From positions 1,624,237 through 1,688,236 of the forward strand of contig NW_022098045.1 in NCBI RefSeq assembly GCF_002288925.2: a stretch of DNA of 64,000 bases, written 5' to 3'. This document shows, piece after piece, positions 10,940 to 23,084 of this stretch. The first letter of the stretch is position 1; every line of letters begins with the position of its first letter. The notes beneath the pieces were generated by a model. The model saw nothing but the letters and a program-made list of their open reading frames with translations. It had not been told where the DNA came from and made no database searches. Position numbers and translations under genes: made by a program. Source of the DNA: Delphinapterus leucas. Taxonomy: Eukaryota > Chordata > Mammalia > Artiodactyla > Monodontidae.

Positions 10940-13900
10940 ATGGTAATAGGAACATACATATCAATAATTACCTTATATGTAAATGGATTAAATGCTGCCA
11001 TCAAAAGACACAGACTGGCTGAATGGATACAAAAACAAGACCCATATATATGCTGTCTACAAGAGACCCACTTCAGACCTAGGGACACATACAGACTGAA
11101 AGTCAGGGGATGGAAAAAGATATTCCATGCAAATGGAAATCAAAAGAAAGCTGGAGTAGCAATTCTCATATCAGACAAAATAGACTATAAAATAAAGACT
11201 ATTACAAGAGTCAAAGAAGGACACTACATAATGATCGAGGGATCCATCCAGGAAGAAGATATAACAACTGTAAATATTTATGCACCCAACATAGGAGCAC
11301 CTCAATACATAAGGCAAATGCTAAGAGCCATAAAAGGAGAAATCGACAGTAACACAATCATAGTAGGGGACTTTAACACCCCACTTTCACCAACGGACAG
11401 GTCAACCAAAATGAAAATAAATAAGGAAACACAAGTTTTAAATGAACATTAAACAAGAAGGACTTAATTGATATTTATAGGACATTCCATCCAAAAGCAA
11501 CAGAATACACTTTCTTCTCAAGTGCTCATGGAATATTCTCCAGAAAGACCATATCTTGGGTCACAAATCAAGCCTTCATAAATTTAACAAAATTGAAATA
11601 GTATCAAGTATCTTTTCCGACAACAATGTTATGAGACTAGATATCAATTACAGGAAAAAATCTATAAAAAATACAAACATATGGAGGCTAAACTATGCAC
11701 TACTAAATAACCAGAGATCACTGAAGAAATCAAAGAGGAGATCAAAAAATACCTAGAAAAAAATGACAACGAAAACACGACAACACAAAACCTCTGGGAT
11801 GCAGCAAAGAGGGAAAGTTTAAGAAATACAATCCTACCTCAAGAAACAAGAAACATATCAAATAAACAACTTAGCCTTACACCTAGAACAATTAGAGAAA
11901 GAAGAACAAAAAAAACCCAAAGTTAGCAGAAAGAAAGGAATCATAAAGATCAGATCAGAAATAAATGAAAAAGAAATGAAGGAAACAATAGCAAAGATCA
12001 ATAAAACTAACAGCTGGGTCTTTGAGAAGATAAACAAAATTGATAAACCATTAGCCAGATTCATCAAGAAAAAAAGGGAGAAGACTCAAATCAACAGAAT
12101 TAGAAATGAAAAAGGAGAAGTAACAACTGACACTGCAGAAATACAAAGGATCATGAGAGATTACTACAAGCAACTCTATGCCAATAAAATGGACAACCTG
12201 GAAGAAATGGACACCTTCTTAGAAAAGCACAACCTTCCAAGCCTGAACCAGGAAGAAATAGAAAATATAAACAGACCAATCACAAGCACTGAAATTGAGA
12301 CTGTGATTAAAAATCTTTCAAAAAACAAAAGCCCAGGACCAGATGGCTTCACAGGCAAATTCTATCAAACATTTAGAGAAGAGCTAACACCTATCCTTTA
12401 CAAACTCCTCCAAAATATAGCAGAGGGAAGAACACTCCCCAACTCATTCTATGAGGCCACCATCACCCCGATACCAAAACCAGACAAAGATGTCACAAAG
12501 AAGGAAAATTACAGGCCAGTATCACTGATGAACATAGATGCAAAAATCCTCAACAAAATACTAGCAAACAGAATCCAACAGCACATTAAAAGGTTCATAC
12601 ACCATGATCAAGTGGGGTTTATCCCAGGAACGCAAGGAATCTTTAATATAGGCAAATCCATCAATGTGATAAACCATATTAACAAATTGAAGGAGAAAAA
12701 CCATATGATGATCTCTATAGGTGCAGAAAAAGCTTTCAACAAAATTCAACACCCGTTTATGATAAAAACCTTCCAGAAAGAAGGCATAGAGGGAACTTAC
12801 CTCAACATAATAAAGGCCATATATGACAAATCCACAGCCAACATCGTTCTCAATGGTGGAAAAACTGCAACCCTTTCCTCTAATATCAGGAACCAGACAA
12901 GGTTGTCCACTCCCACCACTATTATTCAACATAGTTTGGAAGTTTTAGCCACAGCAATCAGAGCAAAAAAAGAAATAAAAGGAATGCAAATCAGAAAAGA
13001 AGAAGTAAAGCTGTCACTGTTTGCACATGACATGCTACTATACATAGAGAATCCTAATGATGCTACCAGAAAACTACTACAGCTAATCAATGTATCTGGT
13101 AAAGTAGCAGGATACAAAATTAATGCACAGAAATCTCTTGCATTCCTATACACCAATGCTGAAAAATCTGAAAGAGAAATTAAGGAAACACTCCCATTTA
13201 CCATTGCAACAAAAAGAATAAAATACCTAGGAATAAACTTACCTAAGGAGACAAAAGACCTGTACTCAGAAAACTATAAGGCACTGATAAAAGAAATTAA
13301 AGATGATACAAACAGATGGAGAGACATACCACGTTCTTCAATTCGAAGAATCAACATTGTGAAAATGACTATACTACCCAAAGAATCTACAGATTCAATG
13401 CAATCCCTATCAAACTACCAATGGCATTTTTCATAGAACTAAAACAAAAAATTTCACAATTTGTATGGAAACACAAAAGACCCCGAATATCCACAGCAAT
13501 CTTCAGAAACAAATACGGAGCTGGAGGAATCAGGCTCCTGGACTTCAGACTATACTACAAAGCTACATTCACCAAGATAGCATGGTACTGACACAAAAAC
13601 AGAACTATAGATCAATGGAACAGGATTGAAAGCCCAGAGATAAACCCACGCACATATGGTCACCTTATCTTTGATAAAGGAGGCAAGAGTATACAATGGA
13701 GAAAATACAGTCTCTTCAATAAGTGCTGCTGGGAAAACTGGACAGCTACATGTAAAAGAATGCAATTAGAACACTCCCTAACACCATACACAAAAATAAA
13801 CTCAAAATGGATTAAAGACCGAAATGTAAGACCGGACACTATCAAACTCTTAGAGGAAAACATAGGCAGAACACTCTATGACATAAATCACAGCAAGATC

Positions 13901-14739
13901 CTTTTTGACCCACATCCTAGAGAAATGGAAATAAGAACAAAAATAAACAAATGGGACCTAATGAAACTTAAAAGCTTTTGCACAACAAAGGAAGCCAAAA
14001 AAAAGACCAAAAGACAACCCTCAGAATGGGAGAAAATATTTGCAAATGAAGCAACAGGCAAAGGATTAATCTCCAAAATCTACAAGCAGCTCATGTAGCT
14101 CAATATCAAAAAAAACAAAGAACACAGTTCAAAAATGGGCAGAAGACCTAAATAGACATCTCTCCAAAGAAGATATACAGATTGTCAACAAACACATGAC
14201 AGGATGCTCAATATCACTAACCATTAGAGAAATACAAATCAAAACTACAATGAGGTATCACCTCATACCAGTCAGAATGGCCATCATCAAAAAATCTACA
14301 AACAATAAATGCTGGAGAGGGTGTGGAGAAAAGGGAACCCTCCTGCACTGTTGGTGGGATGTAAATTGATATAGCCACTGTGGAGAACAATATGGAGGTT
14401 CCTTAAAAAACTAAAAATAGAACTACCATACAACCCAGCAATCCCACTACTGGGCATATACCCTGAGAAAACCATAATTCAAATAGAGTCATGTACCGCA
14501 GTGTTCATTGCAGCTCCATTTACAATAGCCAGGATATGGAAGCAACCTAAGTTTCCACTGACAGATGAATGGATAAAGAAGATGTGGCACATATATACAG
14601 TGGAATATTACTCAGCCATAAAAAGAAACGAAATTGAGTTATTTGTAGTGAGGTGGATGGACCTAGAGACTGTCATACAGAGTTAAGTCAGAAAGAGAAA
14701 AATAAATACCATATGTTAACACATATATATGGCATCTAA
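10940..14739 (+). pseudogene. L1 ORF2 relic (endonuclease / reverse transcriptase), broken
   Basis: The full ORF2 span is present but inactive. The endonuclease domain opens at 10940, with the LQETH catalytic Glu motif and GDFNTP motif retained up to 11452. The SDH motif reads SDN near 11620, so a catalytic His is lost. The RT part is open for 486 codons (11976-13436) and contains the SPGPDGF and PKPDKD blocks. The palm active site reads FAHD instead of FADD at about 13018-13032, which removes a catalytic Asp. A one-base loss near 13390 shifts the frame. The C-terminal frames at 13760-14098 and 14501-14686 complete the protein, ending in a GI-stop at 14739. Earlier breaks include a frameshift near 11450. 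Confidence 0.93.
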
Positions 14740-15095
14740 AAAAAAATGGTTCTGAAGAAAATAGGGGCAGGACAGGAATAAAAACGCAGATGAAGAGAAT
14801 GGACTTGAGGACACGGGGAGGGGGAAGGGTAAGCCAGGATGAAGTGAGAGAGTGGCATGGACTTATACATACTACCAAATATAAAATAGATAGCTAGTGG
14901 GAAGCAGCTGCATAGCACAGGGAGATCAGCTCGGTGCTTTGTGACCACCTAGGGGGGTGGGATAGGGAGGGAGACGCAAGAGGGAGGAGATATGGGGATA
15001 TGTGTATATGTAAAGCTGATTCACTTTGTTATAAAGCAGAAACTAACACACCATTGTAAAGCAACTATACTCCAATAAAGATGTTAAAAAAAAAA

Positions 15096-15455
15096 CTAAT
15101 GAACTGATGTGCATAACATGGATGAACCTTTAAAACATGCTAAGTTAAAGAAGCCAATCACAAGGAACACATACTGTATGATTCAATTTGTGCACAATGC
15201 CTAGACTAGTCAAATCTACAGAGATAGGAAACAGATTAGCAGTTGCCTAGAACTGAGGGAGTAGGGAAAGGAATGGGAAGAAACAGAGTGACTGCTAACA
15301 GGTACAGGGTTTCCTCTTGGGGTGATAAAAATGTTCTAAAATTAACTGTCGTGATGGTTACACAATTCTGTGAATATAGTAAAAACCACTAAATTTTAAA
15401 TTGGTGAATTGTATAATATGTGAATTATATCCCAATAAAGCCAGCTGAAAAATAG
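15096..15455 (+). mobile_element. Old L1 (L1M) 3' UTR, right half of an interrupted copy
   Basis: The text resumes where the left half at 7700-7826 stopped: 'gatgtgcataacatggatgaacc', 'caaggaacacatactgtatgattc', 'tagcagttgcctagaactg', 'ttggggtgataaaaatgttc', ending in 'tatcccaataaagccagctgaaaaa'. This is the standard order of an ancient L1 3' UTR and its poly-A signal, so the young L1 landed inside it. Confidence 0.85.
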
Positions 15456-16184
15456 AGAACACTTTGTAGCAGTAAATGACATAGGTAACTACTTTGTGTA
15501 GAAAAAGAGAACGAAATAAATACGTATCCATATTACTAAGCATAAATCTGGGAGGATAGAGAGGGAGGCAAAACTAGGAGAAAGACCTCTTCTAATGCCA
15601 CAAACTGAAAATACTGTATCTCATCCAATTAGTGCAGCTAGCAAATGTTCTAATAATCTGTGACAACATTTCTCAATGTGCTTCAAAGCCTGTTACATAC
15701 ATAGTCCTCAATAATTTGAATACTAGGGGGAAAGCAATTCTATAATAGTAAAAGAGAAAGATTTTTTAAGGCATTTATTTTGAAAGGTTGAACAGGAAAA
15801 CAGAGCTGACAACAAAATATCAGAATGTTACTTTTATCAGGAAGACCTAGTTATAAAAAACAGACTAGCTAAACCAAGGTAATATACATAGGGTGGAGGA
15901 TCTTCCTTAAAGTGTTAAACCAGTGTTTAACCAGTGTCAACCAGTGTTTAACCCACTGCAGAAAAACACAGCTAAGTGCTGCCGCTTTAACTATGGGATA
16001 AAACTTTAGAAGACAATTTGATTTGCATATCGACCATGTCATGTGCCTTTGCCTATATTTATGAATCTTTAAAGAAAGATTTCGGTTAAATACAAGAATT
16101 CCATGGGTAAGATATGACAAACAATGCTAAGCGTATCACTGATGGGCAGAAGCTTCAGGTAAATTAAATTAATACAAGGGATTG
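15456..16184. other. Unique sequence, no gene seen
   Basis: AT-rich. A small local repetition of 'ccagtgtttaa' and 'ccagtgtcaa' occurs at 15905-15955. Otherwise no repeat or coding frame is recognised. Confidence 0.4.
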
Positions 16185-16700
16185 AGTATCTATCAGTTAG
16201 GATGCTTAGAGAAGCAAGTAACAGAGAGAAAACTATATGAAATGGAAACAGGAAAGGATTAATCATCTCATATACATGAAGTTGTATGAAAGGAGTGCTT
16301 AGCTGCTCAACTGACCTCAAGGATCCCAGAACTTTTAATCCTTCTACCTTGTACCCCTATTCTCCAGTGACGTCTCTCCTAATGTTTCCAAGCTAATTGA
16401 AGCAGTTCTAGGTGTCTGATACTGACAATTCCACATCCAAAGAGAGGGAGGAAGGAAGGGAGGGAGGGAGGGAGGAAGGAAGGAAGGAAGGGAAGACGTT
16501 TACTTGATGTATCCCTTATTTGGGAAAGGGTCTTTTCAGAGGTCCCCTGGTTGACTCCCTCTCAGGTCTCAGAGCCAGAATCAGGTCACATGACCATGCT
16601 TAAACCAACCCCTGGCAAAGGGAATGAGACCACAGTGACTGGCTTATTCTAATCATGATTTGCTCCTAGAGCTGGAGAGTGTAGTCATCACCTGAAATCC
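16185..16700. repeat. Probable old dispersed repeat, family not assigned
   Basis: The segment, with 'aatcaggtcacatgacc', 'cttaaaccaacccctggcaa' and 'ccacagtgactgg' in that order, resembles the end of a common mammalian dispersed repeat with a 'loss of tone, water-repeat' style layout, but I cannot name it. A GGAA microsatellite (16441-16495) interrupts it. The call rests only on general resemblance. Confidence 0.3.
16441..16495. repeat. (GGAA)n/(GGGA)n microsatellite
   Basis: About 50 bp of pure purine with GGAA and GGGA units. GGAA arrays are potential ETS-factor sites when long. This one is short and interrupted. Confidence 0.9.
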
Positions 16701-17698
16701 ACTGGGAGGGAAGAACAATGAACAAAGGCAGAGCTCTTCCAGGAAGAAAGGTGAGCAACAACTACAAAACAAAGGTGATCAAAATGATATGTGATCCAAA
16801 CACCATCTCACACACAGAACAAATAAACAGGCTGTGTCCTACAGAGGGGAAAGCTATGATGAAGTCTTCAAATTCATAAAGGACCACGAGAGGCAGAAGA
16901 TTCCTTATTAATTTAATTTCAGGCCTTACAAACTATGGCTCTCCACCAATACATGCAGGGCAGACTCCTGAGAGGCAGTAATTAGCCCATTCATGTAAAG
17001 CCTGACTAGCCATCAACTGAGAATATATAGTCTTTAAATAAAAGGTTGAACTGGCTAATCTAAGATTTCTTGCACCCCCTTCTCTAGTTTGGCTGAATCA
17101 AGCATGTAGGAAATTTGCCCACAACTTCCTCCCTCATCCTCTTAACAAATCTGCCAATTCAAATTAAAAACCTAAAACTGATATTCTTAAGTGGCAAGAA
17201 AAGAAACAACAAAATGATTTTTCATAGGTCGAACAGCCTTTTCTTGTATCAGACAATAAAGAAAATTCAAAGGGGTCTAAAGCAATTCTAAACATCAGTA
17301 CCATTTGTCATTTCTCTCATTTTCTTCAATCACAGCTCCATTCGTATCACAGGCAACTGTTCTTACGGTTGGTCTAAGTAGAAGAACAGATTGCTGATCA
17401 CACAAGGGCTCTGGCTTGAGCCAGAAGTTACTAAATAAATACCAATATCTGAGAATTCCTTATGCCTTTCTTTGTTGTTATTCTAATTGCCAACATGAAA
17501 AAGCAAAGGAGCAATGAAAGAATCTGCCATTGAGACCATGGGGGGAGCCCGTTACTTCCAATCATGCCCCTCTTCTCTACCAAGTCCTACCTTCCAATTT
17601 CCATTCTGACCTATTTTCATGCAGTTAATATTGACGGTTATTTAGACAAATAATATGATCTCAACCCAAACTTATTTGACATTAAGAACAGAACATCA
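16701..17698. other. Unique sequence, no gene seen
   Basis: Mixed base composition. Short open frames lack coding character and no repeat family is recognised. Confidence 0.4.
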
Positions 17699-17904
17699 GG
17701 GCTTCCCTGGTGGCGCAGTGGTTGAGAGTCCGCCTGCCAAGGCAGGGGACGCGGGTTCGTGCCCCGGTCCGGGAGGATCCCACATGCCGCGGAGCGGCTG
17801 GGCCCATGAGCCATGGCCGCTGAGCCTGCGTGTCCCGAGCCTGTGCTCCGCAATGGGAGAGGCCACAACAGTGAGAGGCCTGCGTACCGCAAAAAAAAAA
17901 AAAA
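17699..17904 (+). mobile_element. CHR-type tRNA-derived SINE (short, about 200 bp)
   Basis: A clean sense copy. The head is GGGCTTCCCTGGTGGCGCAG with an A-box-like TGGCGCAGTGG at 17711-17721. A B-box-like GGTTCGTGCCC at 17754-17764 follows, then the tRNA-unrelated body with 'catgagccatggccgctgag' and 'gtgctccgcaatgggagagg', and a 14-base poly-A after ACCGC. The A and B boxes are the internal RNA polymerase III promoter. I see no clear target-site duplication. The frames seen on both strands across it are artefacts of the SINE sequence. Confidence 0.95.
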
Positions 17905-19479
17905 TTTGCAAGCAAAGTTATTAAGTTTATATTCAATTACTGCAAAATTTGAGTCAGGACATTCTCCCTGACACCACATTTGAAAATAAATTTAACAAAA
18001 TGTAGATGTGAAATCTACTTAGGTTTTTCTTGTGTTCAAAATCAGCTCAGATTTTGAGATGTGAGGTGAAAAGGACCTAAATTTAATTGAGAAAGGTCTT
18101 TGATTGCTCCACACTCCCCTTCACCTCAATCATTTACATTTTTATTTACACATTTGGTAGCAGATATTAAACATAAAGAGCACAAGTGACTCTAAAAGGC
18201 AAAACTCCTGACCCTAAGGCAGCAAGTGTCAGCCAAAGTTTGTCTTTTCCTTTGTTTTGGAGAGGAAAACAGGAAGCCATCCCCATTCAGCTCATATCTA
18301 AAAATGTAACCACTTATCTCTGCTGGCCCACAAATTTCACCAGTGTATTATTTGCCAGGCACATCATATTGCTACTTACACAGAACTTTTCACCAAAACC
18401 TAGACCTATTTTTTTAATCCTAAACAGTTAATTTTTGCGTATAAATCCAATGGGGGAAACTCTGTTTTTATCTCACCTGATCTTTTGCCTGCCATGTATG
18501 CACTTCACCTTATTACCCTCTCCTCTCAGAGGAAACTACAGAAGTTTAAGGTTCAGACCCCTTATTTGCCCAGGCATTTCCATGATGCACTGCAAAAATA
18601 AGACATTTTAACCTCAACTGTTTAGACCACTGTCTTTTTCACTTTGACTTCCCCTCTATCACCCTTGCCCTTATGTTGGGAGGCATTGGTGAGCATTTGG
18701 GGGATCTGTATAGATAGAAATTGAGTTGGGAGTATATTCAGTTTGGGTTCAGTGGGATATATTTCTGTGGTTCACAGTAACTTTCTTGCACAGTTCAGTT
18801 ATTGCTAGTTGTCCCCAGGGTAGAAATGCCTTTCTGGGTTACAAAAACATGAGTAACAAACTAGTTTATGAGTGTTGTCAATTCAAAGATTATTTATGAT
18901 TAGTCACTGTGTGTGCAACCTTGAAATGCCATGAAATCTTAAAGCTCATATATGAAAGAAATTTGATAGATGTGTCCCACATTTTGGCAATAATCCTAAA
19001 AATTTACATGACATTATCAGTAATAGGCTGTGATACTTACAAGAACTTCTCTAAATTTTTCAATAAAAATATACTTTTAAACATCCATGATAAATACTGA
19101 GTTAATTATTTTTCTATCTCTGTAGAAAATATTACAAAATTGTTGTAATATGAAGAAGCAATATCAGAGTAAGCGCACCTCCCAAAAGAGTAGAAGAAAA
19201 AATGTTGTATAAGTGCAACAGCTGTTTCAATTAAGAAAATTATGTTTTCACTGAATTTTGTGATATTTGTGGCATTTTTTAAGCTCTTTACTTTGTAATT
19301 TTTCATGGTTTCTTTCTCATTCTAAGTAATCACATTACTACCTAATTTGTATTAATGATTCTGCATTATTCATCTTTAAAGGGACCCCCACATTGATTAA
19401 GTTTCAGATCCTATAAACCCTAAAGCTACATTTGACTCATGGTTGAAAATGCTATCTTTCCTTGGCCTAGGAGAAATCA
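17905..19479. other. Unique sequence, no gene seen
   Basis: About 1.5 kb without a repeat I can name and without a frame of coding character. The longest plus frame (18186-18431) has no recognisable domain. Confidence 0.4.
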
Positions 19480-20550
19480 TACCCTTCTCATTTTCCTCCC
19501 CTGTACTGACTACTCCTTCTCTGTCTCATTTCCATTTCCTAGACCCTTCTCTAACCCATTAAAAAAACATACTTCATGGAGGAAGCCATGAAGACTCTGC
19601 TCTGGACCTCCTACTCTTTTGTGACAATTTACTTCCCTTAGGTGATCCCTTCCAATCTCAGGGCTCTAAAGAGCATCCTCCAACTGTGGATGTCACCTAA
19701 CTTCTCTGTGAGGCGCCAGTCTTGGTTACACAACTGCCTACTCGACATTTCCAAAGGAACATCTCAAACTCCACAGCCAAAAGAGGACTCTTGAGTTTGC
19801 TGTCTAAACCCACTGTTCCCCTAGTGGTCCCCATTTTAGGAAATGGCCCATCAGTACTTTTCCTCACATCTAAAGTCTGAGAGTTACCACTGTTTCCTCT
19901 CTTTCTTTCACTCCACATATCACATTTATCAGCAAGTCTTGTCAAGCTACCCTCAAAACATATCCCAAATCCATTACTCCTTTCCATCTCCCTTCCTGCT
20001 GCTATTATATAGTCCAAGCCACCATCATGCCTTACCTCAAAAACAAGTTTCTGCCTTAGACTCTTGCCCCTCCCCCATTACATTCTCTACATAGCAAGGA
20101 GATCTTTTTTAAAAAAGTAAATTGTACATCATCCTTCTGCTTAAAATCCTCCATGGCACCTAAAATTAAACATTTTACTCTGGCTTACAAAGCCAAACAA
20201 GATCTGGCTTTTTTCCATCTCATTTACTTTGTCTTCTCACCCAAAGCTCACCTTCTTAGCAGTTCCTCTCTGTCTGATATGTTTTGCCCCCCGATCCTCA
20301 TGATTTTCCTCAAATCTCACATTTTTTTTTCAGCTGTCAACCTAAATATCATCTCTTCCTGAGCACCTCAAATGCATCAGTCACTTCTTGTCACATCACT
20401 CTATTTCATTTCTCTGTGTCACACTTAGACCTTTGATAATCTGAGAGTTTTCTTATATGTTTATTGGTTTACTACCTATCTCTCCCTAGAAACCTTGTCT
20501 GTTATTTTCATCATGGTATCCCCACCAGCTAGAACAGTGCTTCACATACC
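19480..20550 (+). mobile_element. L2 LINE 3' region (sense, about 1.1 kb)
   Basis: An unusually long L2 piece. Recognisable blocks in order are 'caactgcctactcgacattt', 'aaaggaacatctcaaactcc', 'gtccaagccaccatcatgcc', 'cttctgcttaaaatcctcc', 'cttacaaagccaaacaagat' with 'ctggc', and the end 'cccaccagctagaacagtgc'. This is the C-terminal RT and 3'-UTR portion of L2, an extinct mammalian CR1-clade LINE. It is diverged and riddled with stops. The frames at 19843-20094 and 20153-20362 are remnants or chance. Confidence 0.8.
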
Positions 20551-21339
20551 TTCTTACAATTGTTCTGAAAATTGAACCCTCAATACATTGTTCTGAAAAA
20601 TGACATGATAATCTTGGTGTTGATGACTCCAAGCCTGTCTCAAAGATTATATTATATTGTTTGGTTTGAAAAAGGGGTAGACAAAGCTGTTACCACATCT
20701 TTCTTCACATGACCACAGCTTGGAACTATTCAATATATTTTTTCACTTCAAAGAGGCACTGAACAATATAATCAGTTTTGTGGTCATAAATATGCTCCAG
20801 GAGCCACATGACCAGGCTTTGGTACTATGGAAAAGCAGGTAAGGCACTCTTGCACTACAAAAAGACATCCCATTTAGTTTTTCAGGTGAGACTTGCTTAT
20901 TGTGTCTGTGAAAGAGGCATCAAAACTATAAAAACCTACATTTAACCCCTTATAAGATTATTCCCAAATTGCTGTTCTTAGCAGAAGTCTTTTACAACAT
21001 GGTGTTCTACCATGCTTGTGTAGAGGTAGCAACTAGTTTGGCTTAGAGAATTTATTCCTAGGCTTTCAGTAGTGCCAACGTCACGAATACACATAAGTCC
21101 TGGCATGATTATGCCATTTAAGAATGTCTATGATGAACTATAATCTGTGGAATATATTCTACTACTGCAAAAGTGTAGACTCCATGAAGCTTTTGTCAAT
21201 CAGTATTATCGGTCCAATGCATCTGGTGGCTGGTACCATCACCACCATCTCTCTCACCTGCCTTGCTAGAGATACTTTCATAAGGGTGCCAGCAAGAGGG
21301 ACCAGATAGAACAGTATGAATGTTTCCATCCATCATGAC
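20551..21339. other. Unique sequence, no gene seen
   Basis: AT-rich, no recognised repeat. A 61-codon frame at 21124-21309 has no domain I recognise. Becomes purine-rich towards 21340. Confidence 0.4.
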
Positions 21340-21576
21340 CCTCAGAAAAAGAAGAAACAGGAGGAATAAGAGAAGGAGTGTTGCAGGGATGGGGAAAGAG
21401 AGAAATAAAAAGAGGAAGAAAGGAAAAGGGAAGGGAGAGAGGAAGTGAACAGAGAGAAAGAGAAAGAGAAAGAGAAAGGGAAGGAAGGAAGGAAGGGAGG
21501 GAGGGAGGGAGGGAGGGAGGGAGGAAGGAAGGAAGGAAGGAAGGAAGGAAGGAAGGAAGGAAGGAAGGGAGGAAGA
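21340..21576. repeat. Purine tract: GGAA/GAAA low-complexity repeat
   Basis: About 235 bp that is nearly all A and G on the plus strand. It begins as mixed GA-rich sequence, passes through an (AGAGAA)-like block at 21450-21480, and ends in about 90 bp of near-perfect GGAA/GGGA units. The apparent arginine/glutamate/lysine-rich frames (and Ser/Pro-rich frames on the minus strand) come from this repeat and are not genes. Such mirror-symmetric purine tracts can form triplex (H-DNA). Confidence 0.93.
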
Positions 21577-21912
21577 GGGACTTCCCCAGTGGTGCAGTGG
21601 ATAAAAATCCACCTGCCAATGCAGGGGACACGAGTTCGATCCCTGGTTCAGGAAGATCCCACATGCCACAGAGCAACTAAGCCCGTGCACCACTGCTGAG
21701 TTGTGCAGAACTACTGAGTTCTCAAGCCACAACTACTGAAGCCTGGGCACCTAGAGCCCGTGCTCTGCAACAAGGGAAGGCACTGCAATGAGAAGGCTGC
21801 GCACTGCAACAAGTAGTAGCCCCGCTCGCCACAGCTAGAGAAAGCCTGTGTGCAGCAACGAAGACCCAACGCAGCCAAAAATAAATGAAATTAAATCTTT
21901 AAAACAAAAAAA
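21577..21912 (+). mobile_element. CHR-type tRNA-derived SINE, long form (about 330 bp), old copy
   Basis: The head GGGACTTCCCCAGTGGTGCA and the B-box region 'gagttcgatccctggttcag' mark the tRNA-derived part. The longer body follows, with 'gcaactaagcccgtgcacca', 'cctagagcccgtgctctgca' and 'gcaacgaagacccaacgcag', ending in 'ccaaaaataaatgaaatt' plus poly-A. This is the longer variant (CHR-1-like in my reading). It is more diverged than the short copies and sits within a purine-rich tract, which it splits. Confidence 0.88.
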
Positions 21913-22016
21913 TTAAGAAGGAGATGGGGAGGGAGAAAGGGAGACAGGGAGGGAGGGAGGGAGGGGGGAGGGGGGGGGGGAGGGAGGAGGGGGGGGGGGA
22001 GGGATGGAGGAAGACA
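21913..22016. repeat. G-rich purine tract with guanine-quadruplex potential
   Basis: Continues the purine tract beyond the SINE. It contains many GGGA units and two long G runs (about 12 and 10 G) at about 21968-22000. Four or more closely spaced runs of at least three G satisfy the usual quadruplex pattern many times over. The proline/serine-rich minus-strand frame here is an artefact. Confidence 0.9.
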
Positions 22017-22842
22017 AGCGAAAAGAAACTGCCATCAGATAAGATGTTCCAAAAGAAAACAGCACTAACACACAATTTCCATTATTTCCACTGAAGAGAC
22101 AGACTGCAGACAAGTGAAAGGACAGCATAACTTTTTATAAAATCATCTACAGACCTTTAAGAGTGTCAGAGCCTAATTCTGGCCAGAGAAGTTGGCCAGA
22201 TATCTAAAACTGGAGAGGATCAAGTCTGACCCAATCCTGGCTGGATCTACGAATTCTTGAAGGTCAAGTAGCATTTAGCACAAAGTGACTGCCTGTCTAA
22301 AGTGAATATGAGCTACTCAGAACAGATGTCAGGGGAAAAAAAAAAAAAAAGCAAAACAAAAAACAGAACAGTTGATAATGGGAAAAGAATGGCACAGATT
22401 CCTCAATAATATCTGAGGTCATTTTTACTGACAGATTCCAAAATGGTAGCAAATCATAAGTATAGTAGATCGGCAATCAAAAGAAACTATATGAAACCAA
22501 ACATTTAAAAGATAGGTGTGGACACACTAGTGGAAAAGCTAGCCCTATCCTAATGCCAGTATACTTAGAAATAAGGCCAGCACTATTTTATGACATAAAT
22601 TGAACATTTTTCAGACCCAGAAATTTGTAGCTACAGATACAAAAATAGAATGATACTGGGGGAAGAAAGTTTGTTACACTAACTGGTTCCAAATATTTTC
22701 CAAAATTTCAAAGTAATGAAACCCAAACCCAAACCCAATATATTTCTGAAAATATTTTTCATAAATAAATTATGCATGTTGAAGGCAATATATGCCACCC
22801 ATTATGTTCATATGTAAATGGGGCATTATTGGAAGTTTTAAA
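22017..22842. other. Unique sequence, no gene seen
   Basis: No recognised repeat apart from a short A run near 22340. No coding-like frame. Confidence 0.4.
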
Positions 22843-22853
22843 GAGAAACAATA

Positions 22854-23073
22854 GTTTTTTGTTGTTTTTTGTTTTTTTTTTGCGGTACGCGGGCCTCTCA
22901 CTGCTGTGGCCTCTCCCGTTGCGGAGCACAGGCTCCGGACGCGCAGGCTCAGCGGCCATGGCTCACGGGCCCAGCCGCTCCGCGGCATGTGGGATCTTCG
23001 TGGACCGGGGCACGAACCCGCGTCCCCTGCATCGGCAGGCGGACTCTCAACCACTGCGCCACCAGGGAAGTCC
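22854..23073 (-). mobile_element. CHR-type SINE (short form, antisense), perfect target-site duplication
   Basis: The reverse complement has the intact CHR head, with A-box TGGCGCAGTGG and B-box GGGTTCGTGCCCC, and ends in ACCGCA plus a long interrupted poly-A (T-rich at 22854-22881 on the plus strand). It is flanked by a perfect 11-bp duplication GAGAAACAATA at 22843-22853 and 23074-23084. The perfect duplication and many intact CpGs indicate a fairly recent insertion. Confidence 0.97.
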
Positions 23074-23084
23074 GAGAAACAATA

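Larger units (their letters stand above)
7827..15095 (+). mobile_element. Near full-length young L1 LINE (5' UTR, ORF1, ORF2, 3' UTR)
   Basis: A 7.27 kb L1 with all parts in order: a long 5' UTR (about 2.16 kb, 7827-9991), ORF1 (9992-10881), a short spacer, ORF2 (10940-14739), then a 3' UTR with CAATAAAG and a poly-A at about 15086-15095. It sits inside an old L1. Both flanks carry A-rich TAATGAA (7820-7826 and 15097-15103), the likely target-site duplication. The 5' start (GAGGGGAGACCTTCAAGATGG) matches that of the copy at 45572, which supports it being the true element start. Both ORFs are broken by stops and frameshifts, so the copy cannot make its own proteins. It nevertheless preserves the unspliced 5' UTR needed to interpret the shorter copy at 45572. 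Confidence 0.95.

Noticed and set aside
11976..13436. 486-codon frame as a possible host gene
   Set aside because: It is the reverse-transcriptase portion of L1 ORF2, with typical motifs and a mutated active site.
17699..17770. Possible tRNA gene (A and B box present)
   Set aside because: It is the tRNA-derived head of a SINE; it lacks a foldable cloverleaf and the same sequence recurs with a SINE body and A tail.
21196..21732. 178-codon minus-strand frame rich in Ser, Leu, Pro and Phe
   Set aside because: Translation of the complement of the GGAA repeat plus part of a SINE; no protein character beyond the repeat.
21913..22128. Proline/serine-rich minus-strand frame
   Set aside because: Direct product of the G-rich tract.
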